From NCBI RefSeq assembly GCF_030718085.1, contig NZ_JAVAJF010000001.1, positions 2,170,001 through 2,234,000 of the forward strand: a DNA stretch of 64,000 nucleotides, given 5' to 3'. Origin of the DNA: Marinobacter sp. MDS2. Lineage in GTDB: Bacteria; Pseudomonadota; Gammaproteobacteria; Pseudomonadales; Oleiphilaceae. The notes below the pieces were generated by a model that was not told where the DNA came from, ran no database searches, and was given only the letters and a program-made list of their open reading frames with translations. The translations under genes and the position numbers were made by a program. This document shows positions 38,242 to 46,640 of this stretch, piece after piece. The first letter of the stretch is position 1. Each line of letters opens with the position of its first letter.

Positions 38242-40236
38242 CTATTTTTGGGTTACATCCACCAACACTGCCAATCCAAGTTCGTTGTAGTCTACGGCAT
38301 CCTTTTCAAGATAGCCGGTTGTGAAGACTCCGAAACTGGCGTCGGCGTTGAAGAAACCTTCGAATTTGGTTGCGCCACCGTCAGTGTCGGGAACGGATAT
38401 GGTTGTGCCTCCATTGCTGTCAATCTCGATGTTGAAAGCAAGATCGGACTCTTGGTGAACCGTTGCTTCAATGTTGTCGCCAAGGCCCTGTTCTTTGCGG
38501 ATCTCAGAGAAGTTGCCGCTTACTTTACCGGCGCTATTGCTGTCCATTGTGAGGAATGTGTTGAACTGGCTGGCAAACAATGCGATGGATGATGTCGCTC
38601 CGCCCTCGAGATGAGCGCTCGCCATCAGCAGTCGATATTTCTTTCCGCTGACGCTGGGGGTCGAGTCACCTAACTTAACGAGCATGGTTTTGTCGAATTC
38701 GGCGAAACCAGCCGTATTGTCTCCGGCACTTTCCGAGAAATCGACATACCCGGCATCTTCGCTGACAAAGCCTATTGCGCCACCTTCAGGGCCATCCGTG
38801 ATTGTGCCATCAGCCGCCACCGTTAACGTGAAGGATTCTGAGGGCGTGGGCTGGTCGCCGTAGGAGGCGGCGCCGCTGCTGTTCACGATGATTTCACGCT
38901 CCGTGCCTGCGCTAACGGTGCCGTTGAAGCCAGTTGAAAACGTAACCGTATTGTTGGCGCTGAATAGTTCGATGCTCCCGGAACTGAGCCTGGAGCCAAA
39001 GTAGACCCGCCCGTAGTCGCCCGTCATCGCTGTGTCCGAAAGATTGGCGGGTTTTCGAGCAAATACTTCAAGTGTGCGGAATACCTCATCGCCGTGCTTG
39101 TCGTCAGGGTCGATAGCGTCGTAAGTGCCATCGTTATCAGAATCGATGGTGCCGTAGCGAACGCCGGCTTCGTGGGTGAGGCCGAAGAACAGGCCTGTAT
39201 CAGCGACTTGCTGGAAAACATAGGTCATGGCAGGAAAGCGCCAGCCGTAAGGCTCGTCCCCTTCAATATCTTCTTCAAATTCACCTTGTACGGCCAGAAT
39301 CCCTAGAGTATTGAATGACCCATCAAATGTTTCCTGGCTATTGCCGTCGTCGAGCTCGGTGTCATAGTCAATCGAGCTGTTTTCTATAGCGGTTCCTGAA
39401 AGGTTGGCCCAGGCGCTGTCCTCCGACAAATAGGTCATGTTGACGGTGCCTGTGCCGCCGTTAGCGAACGTAAAATCACCCAGCCACATATCATGGGCAA
39501 AGGTACCGTTGCTCCCATCGTCATTGTCATGCAGTGCGAAAGCAAAGGCCGCATTGTTGTAGTCACCAACGATGTTGCTGACATCGGCACCGTTAGCGGA
39601 AACCGAGGCGACTTCGGTTTCAACGAACGCACCGACTTCTTGTTCAAGCACATCAAACATTTGTTCCAGGTTTGCGCCAGCCGTGAGGTCGAACTCCTCA
39701 ACTTTGCCGTTTAATTTGACTACGTCAGTAACAACGAGTTGATCCAAGTCTGCCCCGGATTCGATGAATTTGCGCAGAACGAATTCGGAAACCGGCGAAA
39801 TATCGACATTCTTCTCGACGACTTGGGCCCTGAGTTGATGATTCGCACCGGTTATGCGAACGACCAGGTTGCCGGCCAAACTGACTCCGGTAGGCAAAGT
39901 CAGTGTGTAATCTCCTGTTATAGAGGTGCTGGTTTTGGCGAGTACATCGCCGACTTGGTTGCCGTCATCATCAACGCGAATGAGCTCGACGTCAGCGCCC
40001 TTGATAGGTTCAAGCCCGGTAATAGCTGCAGCAGCTTCCGGAACAATAAATGAGAAAGCGATCTCTAGTGCGCCGGGTTGGTTGAGCTTGGCGACTGTTC
40101 CGCTAGGTGCAGATGCTTTGCCTGATACAGTTTCCCCACTAGCGCTGTCGCCACTGCTGCCGCTATTACTACAGCCAGTGACTGCGAACACGCTGGCGAT
40201 GGCTGAGGCTAGTGCCAGTTTTTTAACGTTGTGCAT
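38242..40236 (-). CDS. Large secreted lipoprotein of unknown function
   Basis: A 664-residue lipoprotein. The signal peptide ends with a lipobox FAVTGC (Cys22), followed by a Ser/Gly-rich linker. The first part of the mature protein holds a beta-sandwich-like region (ADVELIRVDDDGNQVGDVLA ... TGDYTLTLPTGV), and an Asp-rich calcium-type loop DSDNDGTYDAIDPDDK sits near the middle. No catalytic motif is recognised; the many Gly, Asn and Thr residues suit a cell-surface protein. A terminator follows. The divergent LuxR regulator at 40457 may control it. Base composition looks more AT-rich than its neighbours by eye, which may indicate acquisition. Confidence 0.8.
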   Translation of the reverse strand: MHNVKKLALASAIASVFAVTGCSNSGSSGDSASGETVSGKASAPSGTVAKLNQPGALEIAFSFIVPEAAAAITGLEPIKGADVELIRVDDDGNQVGDVLAKTSTSITGDYTLTLPTGVSLAGNLVVRITGANHQLRAQVVEKNVDISPVSEFVLRKFIESGADLDQLVVTDVVKLNGKVEEFDLTAGANLEQMFDVLEQEVGAFVETEVASVSANGADVSNIVGDYNNAAFAFALHDNDDGSNGTFAHDMWLGDFTFANGGTGTVNMTYLSEDSAWANLSGTAIENSSIDYDTELDDGNSQETFDGSFNTLGILAVQGEFEEDIEGDEPYGWRFPAMTYVFQQVADTGLFFGLTHEAGVRYGTIDSDNDGTYDAIDPDDKHGDEVFRTLEVFARKPANLSDTAMTGDYGRVYFGSRLSSGSIELFSANNTVTFSTGFNGTVSAGTEREIIVNSSGAASYGDQPTPSESFTLTVAADGTITDGPEGGAIGFVSEDAGYVDFSESAGDNTAGFAEFDKTMLVKLGDSTPSVSGKKYRLLMASAHLEGGATSSIALFASQFNTFLTMDSNSAGKVSGNFSEIRKEQGLGDNIEATVHQESDLAFNIEIDSNGGTTISVPDTDGGATKFEGFFNADASFGVFTTGYLEKDAVDYNELGLAVLVDVTQK

Positions 40237-40393
40237 AAAGATCTCTCCAAGAAATAGGCATCCGTACGGGTGATATCGGCCGGAGCAGCATCACTATCCG
40301 ACCTATCATTTATAGGCAACGTTCTTGGTATAGACGCACCCCACATGGGTAGGGAAAGACGATAGATTGTATGTGAAGTGTAATGATGGGTTT

Positions 40394-40409
40394 TTTGTAT
40401 AAATACAAA
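40394..40409. promoter_or_regulatory. AT-rich dyad in front of the LuxR gene
   Basis: TTTGTAT-AA-ATACAAA is a perfect 7-base dyad with a 2-base centre, 48 bases before the LuxR start in the region shared with the divergent lipoprotein gene. It contains a -10-like TATAAA. It could be a regulator site for either gene; no protein is assigned. Confidence 0.35.
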
Positions 40410-40456
40410 GTGTGGGCTAGCTTATGTCGCAAGGGATGACGTAAGTTGAGGGCCGG

Positions 40457-41158
40457 ATGGACAGGGAGCAGTGCGGTTCAGAGAAAGACTTAATTGAGCT
40501 GATTGGCTTGATTTACGACGCAATCTCAAACGATGTCGGCTTTTACCCGTTTCTGGCGTCATTAGGCCAGTCTATGGGGCTCGGTGGTGGGTTTATCGTG
40601 ATAAAAAGCCGAGTGAACACGGTGCCAACCACATCTTGGGTTTTCAATCTTTCGGCGTCTGTCGCGGCTTACTACAGCGATTTTCTGACCCGAGACAATA
40701 GCTCAGGGAGCCGCTGGCAGACCAGTCCGGGGGTGAGTGAAATTGTTGTCGCTGTGTCGGCGATAGAGCTTGATACTGTCTGTTTTTTTGGTGTGCAGTG
40801 CAAGAAAGGACAGGAGTATTTGTTCGAGCATGAGCTTCGTATGTTGGAAACCATGCTCCCTCATATTGAACGGGCTATCGCGATTTATTGCAGGCTAAAT
40901 GGATACCGCGCACCGGCTGAGATCAGTTCAGATCGGCTGGGAGAAACGTTTCGATTCACTCCGGCTGAAACACAGATTGCTGAGCAGCTTGTAGCCGGAA
41001 AAGGCCTTGCGGAGATTGCGAAAAACTCTGGTCGGTCGCGCGAAACCGTGAAATATCATCTTCGCAACTTGTTCAGAAAAACCCGTACAAATAGGCAGTT
41101 AGAGTTGGTGTCGTTGCTCGTCCGTTATGATTCCATTACGTCCCGTGATGGCGAGTAA
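40457..41158 (+). CDS. LuxR-type transcription regulator
   Basis: A 233-residue regulator with an N-terminal region of about 150 residues without a recognised receiver or autoinducer domain (IELIGLIYDAISNDVGFYPF), and a C-terminal LuxR helix-turn-helix (about 160-225: FTPAETQIAEQLVAGKGLAEIAKNSGRSRETVKYHLRNL, quoted in part FTPAETQIAEQL). It is transcribed away from the large lipoprotein gene. The minus-strand terminator at 41164-41190 lies just after its stop. Confidence 0.85.
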   Translation: MDREQCGSEKDLIELIGLIYDAISNDVGFYPFLASLGQSMGLGGGFIVIKSRVNTVPTTSWVFNLSASVAAYYSDFLTRDNSSGSRWQTSPGVSEIVVAVSAIELDTVCFFGVQCKKGQEYLFEHELRMLETMLPHIERAIAIYCRLNGYRAPAEISSDRLGETFRFTPAETQIAEQLVAGKGLAEIAKNSGRSRETVKYHLRNLFRKTRTNRQLELVSLLVRYDSITSRDGE

Positions 41159-41163
41159 CACGC

Positions 41164-41190
41164 AAAAAAAAACCACGCAAAAGCGTGGTT
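41164..41190 (-). terminator. Terminator at the end of the acyl-CoA dehydrogenase unit
   Basis: AACCACGC (41171-41178), AAAA loop, GCGTGGTT (41183-41190), followed on the minus strand by a run of nine T (complement of 41164-41172). It is a strong intrinsic terminator for minus-strand transcription, 160 bases past the acyl-CoA dehydrogenase stop. It has no T run for the plus-strand LuxR gene. Confidence 0.85.
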
Positions 41191-41241
41191 AAAAGAAGAT
41201 ACCTAACTCGTGTGAAGTCAGGCTGGACTAGTTCAGAGACA

Positions 41242-41343
41242 CTAATCAACGTAGCCAGTATTATCCTTCTGGCCTGCGTGTAGAAGGTCACAAGCAGTCA
41301 ATGGTCGGTCATTTTCGGACGCCGATGTTGGTTTGATCGGCAT
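41242..41343 (-). other. Possible 33-codon frame between the dehydrogenase and its terminator
   Basis: An ATG frame of 33 residues (MPIKPTSASENDRPL ... KDNTGYVD) begins eight bases after the dehydrogenase stop and ends before the terminator. It lacks a clear ribosome site. It may be a small coupled gene or just untranslated 3' sequence; I lean slightly to the latter. Confidence 0.25.
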
Positions 41344-41351
41344 ATTGCCGT

Positions 41352-43127
41352 TTAAGCCAACCAATGATGATCGTCGAACGCCATCATGCTCTCCTTGCCG
41401 GACTCGATGTCTTTGAGCAGCCAATCGATTTCCGGCATCAATTTCTCAAAATAATAACGGGCCGATACCTGTTTGCTTTCCAGCAGCGCGCGATTGCCTT
41501 CGCCCGCCTCCAGTTGACGGCCGGCAACGTCGGCCATGCGTGACCAGAGGTAGCCGATGACCGTCAGGGCCATAACCCGCAGGTAAGGTGTGGCAGCGGC
41601 GCCTGCTTGCTCAGGGTCGCTCGGGGCGTTCTGCGCCAGCCAGACTGTCGCGCGCTCCAGGTGTTTGATAGCGGACTTGAGCTCATCCCGGTACGGGGCT
41701 TCCTGGTTATCCTTGAGGTAGTCCGATAACAGCGCAAACAGAGTCCGAACCAGCTGACCACCTTTTAAGGACAGTTTTCGACCCACCAGATCCATTGCCT
41801 GGATACCGTTGGTGCCTTCGTATATCCGGGCGATGCGGCCATCGCGCACCAGTTGTTCAAGTGGCCAGTCCTGGGTAAACCCGGAACCACCGAGCACTTG
41901 CTGGCCCCAGTTCGCGTTGGTGTAGCCTTCGTCGGTCAGGAACGCTTTCACCACGGGAGTCAGCAGCTGTACAAGGTCATCGGCCTTTTCTCGGGTTTCG
42001 GCATCGTCGTGAGCGACGGACAGATCCAGCTGGTGGCCGGTAAACAAGGCTAAGGCGCGCATGCCTTCGTTCAGAACCTTCTGGCGCATCAGCATGCGGC
42101 GCACGTCAGGGTGCACGATGATCGGGTCTGCCGCGCCGTCCGGGTTCTTAGCGCCACTCAAAGACCGGCTTTGCAGGCGTTCTTTGGCGAAGGCGAGGCT
42201 TTCCTGGTAGGCCATCTCAGCCAGACCCAGGCCCTGCATACCTACCATCAGGCGGGCTTCGTTCATCATGGTGAACATGGCGCTCATGCCTTTGTTGGGC
42301 TCACCCACCAGCCAGCCTTTTGCGCCTTCAAAGTTCATGACACAGGTGGCAGAACCTTTGATGCCCATTTTGTGCTCGAGCCCGCCGCAGAATGCCGGGT
42401 TGCGCTCGCCAGATTCGGGCAGCACTTTCGGCACTAAGAACAAAGAAATGCCTTTGGTGGTGTCGGGTGCACCGGGCAGTTTGGCCAGCACCAGATGCAC
42501 AATGTTATCAACCAGATCGTGCTCACCGCCGGTGATCCAGATTTTTGTGCCTTCGATGGCGTAGCTGCCGTCTTCGTTGGGCGTGGCTTTGGTGCGAATC
42601 AGGCCCAGGTCGGTGCCACACTGGGGTTCGGTCAGACACATGGTGCCTGTCCATTCACCGCTAATCAGCTTTTCCAGATAGGTGTTTTTCAACGCGTCGG
42701 AGCCGTGGGCATACAGCGCACTGATGGCACCATGAGTCAGCCCGGGATACATGCCAAGGGACAGATTTGTAGAACACATCATTTCGTCAACGACGAACTT
42801 CAGCGTGTGCGGCAAACCCTGGCCGCCGAATTCGATGGGGGCATCCAGTGCCGTCCAGCCGCCTTCCACGAATGTCTGGTAGGCCTGTTTGAAACCGTCT
42901 GGCGTTTTGACCGTTTTAGCTTCCGGGTCGTAGCTGCAGCCTTGGCGGTCGCCGATCTGATTGGTTGGCTGTATGACTTCGGACGCCAGTTTGCCGGCCT
43001 CTTCAATGACGGCGGATATTAGGTCGGGTGTTGCATCCGCGTACTTTTCCAGTTCGTGCAGTTTGTCAGCTCCCAAAACATCGAACAGTAAGAAGCGAAG
43101 GTCATTCGCGGGCGCCTGGTATTGCAT
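41352..43127 (-). CDS. Acyl-CoA dehydrogenase (long form, DmdC/FadE-like)
   Basis: An FAD-dependent 591-residue acyl-CoA dehydrogenase of the type with an N-terminal AcylCoA_DH_N extension and a C-terminal helical domain. It starts MQYQAPANDLRFLLFDVLG, with CLTEPQCGTDLGLIRTKA, KIWITGGEHDLVDNIVHLVLAKLPG, and the catalytic-base region YEGTNGIQAMDLVGRKL visible. The frame is open to 43259, but the ATG at 43127 has AGGAGA at normal spacing and matches relatives. Substrate is unknown; relatives act on fatty acyl-CoA or methylmercaptopropionyl-CoA. It is divergent from the SDR gene. Confidence 0.92.
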   Translation of the reverse strand: MQYQAPANDLRFLLFDVLGADKLHELEKYADATPDLISAVIEEAGKLASEVIQPTNQIGDRQGCSYDPEAKTVKTPDGFKQAYQTFVEGGWTALDAPIEFGGQGLPHTLKFVVDEMMCSTNLSLGMYPGLTHGAISALYAHGSDALKNTYLEKLISGEWTGTMCLTEPQCGTDLGLIRTKATPNEDGSYAIEGTKIWITGGEHDLVDNIVHLVLAKLPGAPDTTKGISLFLVPKVLPESGERNPAFCGGLEHKMGIKGSATCVMNFEGAKGWLVGEPNKGMSAMFTMMNEARLMVGMQGLGLAEMAYQESLAFAKERLQSRSLSGAKNPDGAADPIIVHPDVRRMLMRQKVLNEGMRALALFTGHQLDLSVAHDDAETREKADDLVQLLTPVVKAFLTDEGYTNANWGQQVLGGSGFTQDWPLEQLVRDGRIARIYEGTNGIQAMDLVGRKLSLKGGQLVRTLFALLSDYLKDNQEAPYRDELKSAIKHLERATVWLAQNAPSDPEQAGAAATPYLRVMALTVIGYLWSRMADVAGRQLEAGEGNRALLESKQVSARYYFEKLMPEIDWLLKDIESGKESMMAFDDHHWLA

Positions 43128-43324
43128 GGACACTCTCCTGTAAAAATGAAATCGGCACGGATTGCGGTGGCTATTGCGCCGCTCAACGGTCCGCAAGCGC
43201 AAATAATCCGTGTCCAAAGTCATACGTGCGTTTGAAAACATTGGCTCACCGTCAATCAACCTGATGTGAACTTGCGTGCGTATTACTCTGGGACAGACCC
43301 AATATTCATTCAGGAGATAACGCT

Positions 43325-44062
43325 ATGACGGTCATCATTGCCGGGGTTTCCGGTGCCATTGGCAGTGCGCTCGCAGAACGGTTTCTGGCTGAGCGGCCGG
43401 GCGAGCCGTTGATCGGATTGGCCAGACAACTTGATGGCGTGAGTGAACGGCTCCGGGAGCATCCGGCTGTGTACTTGATGGGTTGGCAGGCAGAGCACCC
43501 GCTGGACCTGGCCTCACACCCTGAAGTTCGGGATCTCTTGGCGTCAGCGCAAGGCGGCGTAACGCTGATCTACGCCGCAGGCTGGCTGCACAATGACAAA
43601 GCCACGCCGGAAAAACGGGTAGAGGATATCCACCTAGCCAATATGCTTCAGGCGTATCAGGTGAATTGTGTCGGATTTGCCTTGCTGGTTCAGGCGCTTT
43701 CGCCCTGGTTTCGAGGCAAGCGATTAAGCCGTGTGGCCGCTGTGTCCGCCAAGGTCGGTTCAATACAGGACAACCGGCTTGGGGGGTGGTATGCCTACCG
43801 ATGCTCGAAAGCGGCCTTGAACATGCTGGTAAAGAACCTGTCGGTCGAATTGCCCCGCAAATACGCCCCCGTGGCGTGCGTCGCGTTGCATCCCGGCACG
43901 ACGCGTTCGGCATTGAGTGATCCTTTTAGCCAATCTCTGGCAAAACTCACCGTGCATGAGCCGGACGCAACAGCGGATCATCTGTTCAACGTTCTTTCGA
44001 CTTTATCAGAAGAAGACAGCGGGCGGTTTATCAACTGGGATGGGCGCGACTTGCCTTGGTAA
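43325..44062 (+). CDS. Short-chain dehydrogenase/reductase (C-factor-like)
   Basis: A 245-residue SDR. It begins MTVIIAGVSGAIGSALAERFL with the glycine-rich NAD(P) motif, has a catalytic Tyr and Lys in YAYRCSKAALNML preceded by a Ser (AAVSAKVGSI), and ends in WDGRDLPW. It resembles the CsgA-type C-factor SDRs, but substrate is unknown. AGGAG precedes the ATG. It is divergent from the acyl-CoA dehydrogenase gene and followed by an imperfect terminator-like hairpin. Confidence 0.88.
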   Translation: MTVIIAGVSGAIGSALAERFLAERPGEPLIGLARQLDGVSERLREHPAVYLMGWQAEHPLDLASHPEVRDLLASAQGGVTLIYAAGWLHNDKATPEKRVEDIHLANMLQAYQVNCVGFALLVQALSPWFRGKRLSRVAAVSAKVGSIQDNRLGGWYAYRCSKAALNMLVKNLSVELPRKYAPVACVALHPGTTRSALSDPFSQSLAKLTVHEPDATADHLFNVLSTLSEEDSGRFINWDGRDLPW

Positions 44063-44066
44063 AAGG

Positions 44067-44094
44067 CCCTGCAGGTGCGAGGGCACCTGCAGGG
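44067..44094. terminator. Hairpin between the convergent SDR and anti-sigma genes
   Basis: A perfect 12-base inverted repeat (44067-44078 and 44083-44094, loop of four) lies four bases after the SDR stop and nine before the end of the opposing gene. There is no T run. It should form a stable hairpin at the end of both transcripts. Confidence 0.55.
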
Positions 44095-44103
44095 TAAGGG
44101 GCA

Positions 44104-44742
44104 TCAGCTAATGAAAGGATTGAGCAAGCGCCCGAAGGGGCCGGTGAGTTTCAATGGCGCGCTGAGAATGGACAGCGTGATGCAGTCTTCATGGCCAAGG
44201 GCAACGGGTTTGTGCACGTCTTGATCGGTCAGCACGACAAAGTCCCACTGATTGAAAACGCCCTTGACGTCAGAGAACGCACCTTGCAGCACGATCGTGG
44301 TTTCGGTGCCGCGATGGGTGTGGGCCGGAGCTTTGCCGCCGGCGGCCAGTTTCTGAAGTATCACGCGCTCCTCCTGGCCAGGGAACCTGTCGCTGATATC
44401 GACAACGCTGACGTTTGGCAGTTGCCGCTTCCAGGGCAGATCGTTGAAGTCGTCACCGAGCAATTTCTGAAGCGCGCTCAGTCGATGTGCGTCGTTCTGT
44501 GAAGGGGCAGGGGCCGGCGTCTCGTCGATGCGCGCCAGAAGTTGCTCGAAGCTGGTTTCCGACACGGTCACGTCAGGTTGCTGCTCCATCATTACGGCGC
44601 CGAGGCTATTCAACGTGTCAACCCGACTCCGACAATGGACGCACTTCTCCAGATGCAGGCGGATACACAACGCGTGGGGCTCACTCAGGTTGCCAGCGCT
44701 GTAATCCATCAGGCTCAGACTGTCTGGATGATGTCGTGTCAT
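44104..44742 (-). CDS. chrR: ChrR-type anti-sigma factor with cupin domain
   Basis: A 212-residue zinc-binding anti-sigma factor. The N-terminal zinc-binding anti-sigma domain has His/Cys ligands in RLHLEKCVHCRSRV, and the C-terminal cupin domain has APAHTHRGTETTIVLQG and a second histidine block in VHKPVALGHEDC. In Rhodobacter ChrR releases RpoE in response to singlet oxygen. The start overlaps the sigma factor stop by four bases (44739-44742), so the pair is co-translated. Its organic-oxidant response is inferred from the family. Confidence 0.88.
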   Translation of the reverse strand: MTRHHPDSLSLMDYSAGNLSEPHALCIRLHLEKCVHCRSRVDTLNSLGAVMMEQQPDVTVSETSFEQLLARIDETPAPAPSQNDAHRLSALQKLLGDDFNDLPWKRQLPNVSVVDISDRFPGQEERVILQKLAAGGKAPAHTHRGTETTIVLQGAFSDVKGVFNQWDFVVLTDQDVHKPVALGHEDCITLSILSAPLKLTGPFGRLLNPFIS

Positions 44743-45338
44743 AGGTTTTCGTCCTGCAAAATCACTTTCAGTTTGTTCAGCGCCAGGCGAACCCGGCTTT
44801 TTACGGTACCCAGGGGGAGGTCAAGTTCATTGGCGACCATTTGATGGGATTTGTGCTCCATGTAGACTTTGGCGATCACCGTTACCTGGTCTTGAGGCAA
44901 CAAGCTCAGCGACTCGCGAATGCGCCGCTCGGATGTCAGCCGATGCAGCGACGAAACCGGCTCGTCATCGTGTTCGCCCGGGATTTGCCAGAGGTCTTCC
45001 GTTTCAATGGCCATCTCTGCACTTCTCCGCTGAACCTTTCTCAGCATGTCGATACGCTGGTTTCGAGCAATGGTGAAGATCCAGGTGGATGCCGCGGCCT
45101 TGCGCCAATCGTAAAGACTGGAGCGCCTCCAGATCGCAATGAAAACCTCCTGTACCAACTCTTCGGCATGGCTGGCGATGCCATTGGAGATCGCGTAGTA
45201 CTTGATTCGTGGTGCGAAGTGCTCGAATAACGCGTGGTAGGCCGCTTTATCCTGGTTTTTTCCTACTCGTTCCAGCAAAGCACCCCATGGGTCCTTTCGG
45301 CCCTCGCCTTGCGCAGGTGGCTGTTCCAGTGTTGGCAC
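44739..45338 (-). CDS. rpoE: ECF RNA polymerase sigma factor (RpoE/ChrR group)
   Basis: A 199-residue extracytoplasmic-function sigma factor paired with the ChrR gene, so probably of the ECF11 singlet-oxygen type. Region 2 (EELVQEVFIAIWRRSSLYD ... ASTWIFTIARNQRIDMLRK) and region 4 (LPQDQVTVIAKVYMEHKS ... LPLGTVKSRVRLALNKLK) are visible. Frames from ATGs at 45395 and 45383 have no ribosome site. AAGGAG at 45350-45345 lies six bases before the GTG at 45338, so I choose that start. TGATCC at 45443-45438 with TAAAA about 13 bases on may be an autoregulated promoter, but the spacing is unconvincing. Confidence 0.85.
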   Translation of the reverse strand: MPTLEQPPAQGEGRKDPWGALLERVGKNQDKAAYHALFEHFAPRIKYYAISNGIASHAEELVQEVFIAIWRRSSLYDWRKAAASTWIFTIARNQRIDMLRKVQRRSAEMAIETEDLWQIPGEHDDEPVSSLHRLTSERRIRESLSLLPQDQVTVIAKVYMEHKSHQMVANELDLPLGTVKSRVRLALNKLKVILQDENL

Positions 45339-45558
45339 TGGATGCTCCTTGGTAGTGTCGTGATTGTATTTGGCTACTGTCATGATTCTATGCACTCACC
45401 ACTTTTTTGTCAGTGTCTGTTTTACGCAGGCTGTCGGGGATCAGATTGCCGGATTGAATAATTTTTCCGGGCGGGCTGGCCGGGCAGTCGGGTTTGTCCG
45501 TCATTGCGGTAATTGTTGGCTCTTCAGCTTGAGGCTAATCTTGAAGAACGAGCTCGAA

Positions 45559-46638
45559 ATGGGCGTCACAATAACAACAGATATACAAACCATGAGCCTC
45601 ACATCCAACCAGGGCACTCTGCCTGTCATGCGTGCCCATTACGTTGATATTTTGTGCCAGCTGGCGGAGGAGAAGGGCGTTCGCCGCGCGGACTTGCTCT
45701 CAGCGGCTGATATTCGTAACAGCCAATTGAGTCATCCGGACAACCTGATTACCGGCGACCAGTTTGCGGAACTGTGTCGGGCGGCGTTGAAACGGACGGG
45801 CGATCCGGAGCTGGGACTCGAGTTCGGCTTGAGGCTCAAAATAACGACCCATGGCGCGCTGTCTCAAGCGTCGATCAGCTGCGACACCCTGGAACAGGCT
45901 ATTCGTGTTCTGGCGAAGTACCTGCCAATCCGGTTTCCCTATCTGATCATGGACCTGTCGCTGGAGGGTGATGAGGCCGTGATTCAAATGGACGTACTTC
46001 ATGATATGCATGACCTGTATCGCTTCAATATCGAAGTGTTTCTGGGCGCGCTGATGGACGTCAGTGCCTTGCTACTGGGAGCTGGCATACTCAAGGGTGG
46101 GCGTTGCCTGGTGAATTTCCCCCGCCCGGCAGGCGTTGACCGCTACACCGTTTTATTCGGGGAAATGATTTGCTTCGATGCGGGGGTGAATCAGTTGCGG
46201 TTCAATAAGCAGTTTCTTGCGCTGCCCATGCTGCTCGCAAATCCGGTAGCACGGCGGGTTGCCGAGGCCCAGTGCGAGGAAGAAGCACGCAAGCTGCAAG
46301 CCTCAACGTCGATCACCAGTCAGGTGGTGCGCATGCTGGAATCGGTTCGCGATGGCCGCGTGCCGGGGCTGGAAGAGGTGGCTGCGCAACTGCACGTATC
46401 GTCACGGACGCTGCGCCGCCAGTTGGCGGCCGAGGGAACCCGGTTTCAGCAGTTACAAGACACTGTTCGCCATCATCGGGCACTGGATTTGTTGCGCCGG
46501 AGTCTTCAGATGAGCATTGATGAAATCGCCGAACACCTGGGGTACAGCGACCCGTCTAATTTTAGCCGGGCCTTTCGCAAGTGGGAGGGGATTTCTCCTT
46601 CGGCGTGGCGCAGTTTGCAAACTGATCATCCGGTCTGA
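45559..46638 (+). CDS. AraC-family transcription regulator
   Basis: A 359-residue regulator with an arabinose-binding-like N-terminal domain (residues about 30-220) and a C-terminal AraC helix-turn-helix pair (PGLEEVAAQLHVSSRTLRRQL and MSIDEIAEHLGYSDPSNFSRAF, then RKWEGISPSAWR). The frame is open upstream to 45364. The ATG at 45559 has only a weak GAG-rich site, and the ATG at 45592 (MSLTSNQGTLPV) is an alternative. It is divergent from the rpoE-chrR pair and converges with speA, three bases between the stops. Target unknown. Confidence 0.85.
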   Translation: MGVTITTDIQTMSLTSNQGTLPVMRAHYVDILCQLAEEKGVRRADLLSAADIRNSQLSHPDNLITGDQFAELCRAALKRTGDPELGLEFGLRLKITTHGALSQASISCDTLEQAIRVLAKYLPIRFPYLIMDLSLEGDEAVIQMDVLHDMHDLYRFNIEVFLGALMDVSALLLGAGILKGGRCLVNFPRPAGVDRYTVLFGEMICFDAGVNQLRFNKQFLALPMLLANPVARRVAEAQCEEEARKLQASTSITSQVVRMLESVRDGRVPGLEEVAAQLHVSSRTLRRQLAAEGTRFQQLQDTVRHHRALDLLRRSLQMSIDEIAEHLGYSDPSNFSRAFRKWEGISPSAWRSLQTDHPV

Positions 46639-46640
46639 GG

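Noticed and set aside
38110-38592. 160-codon frame upstream of tcdA on the plus strand
   Set aside because: It runs through a terminator and opposite to the lipoprotein gene; no motif.
45438-45443. TGATCC as a firm RpoE promoter
   Set aside because: The distance to the TAAAA element is about 13 bases, shorter than I would expect for this sigma family; kept only as a low-interest suggestion.
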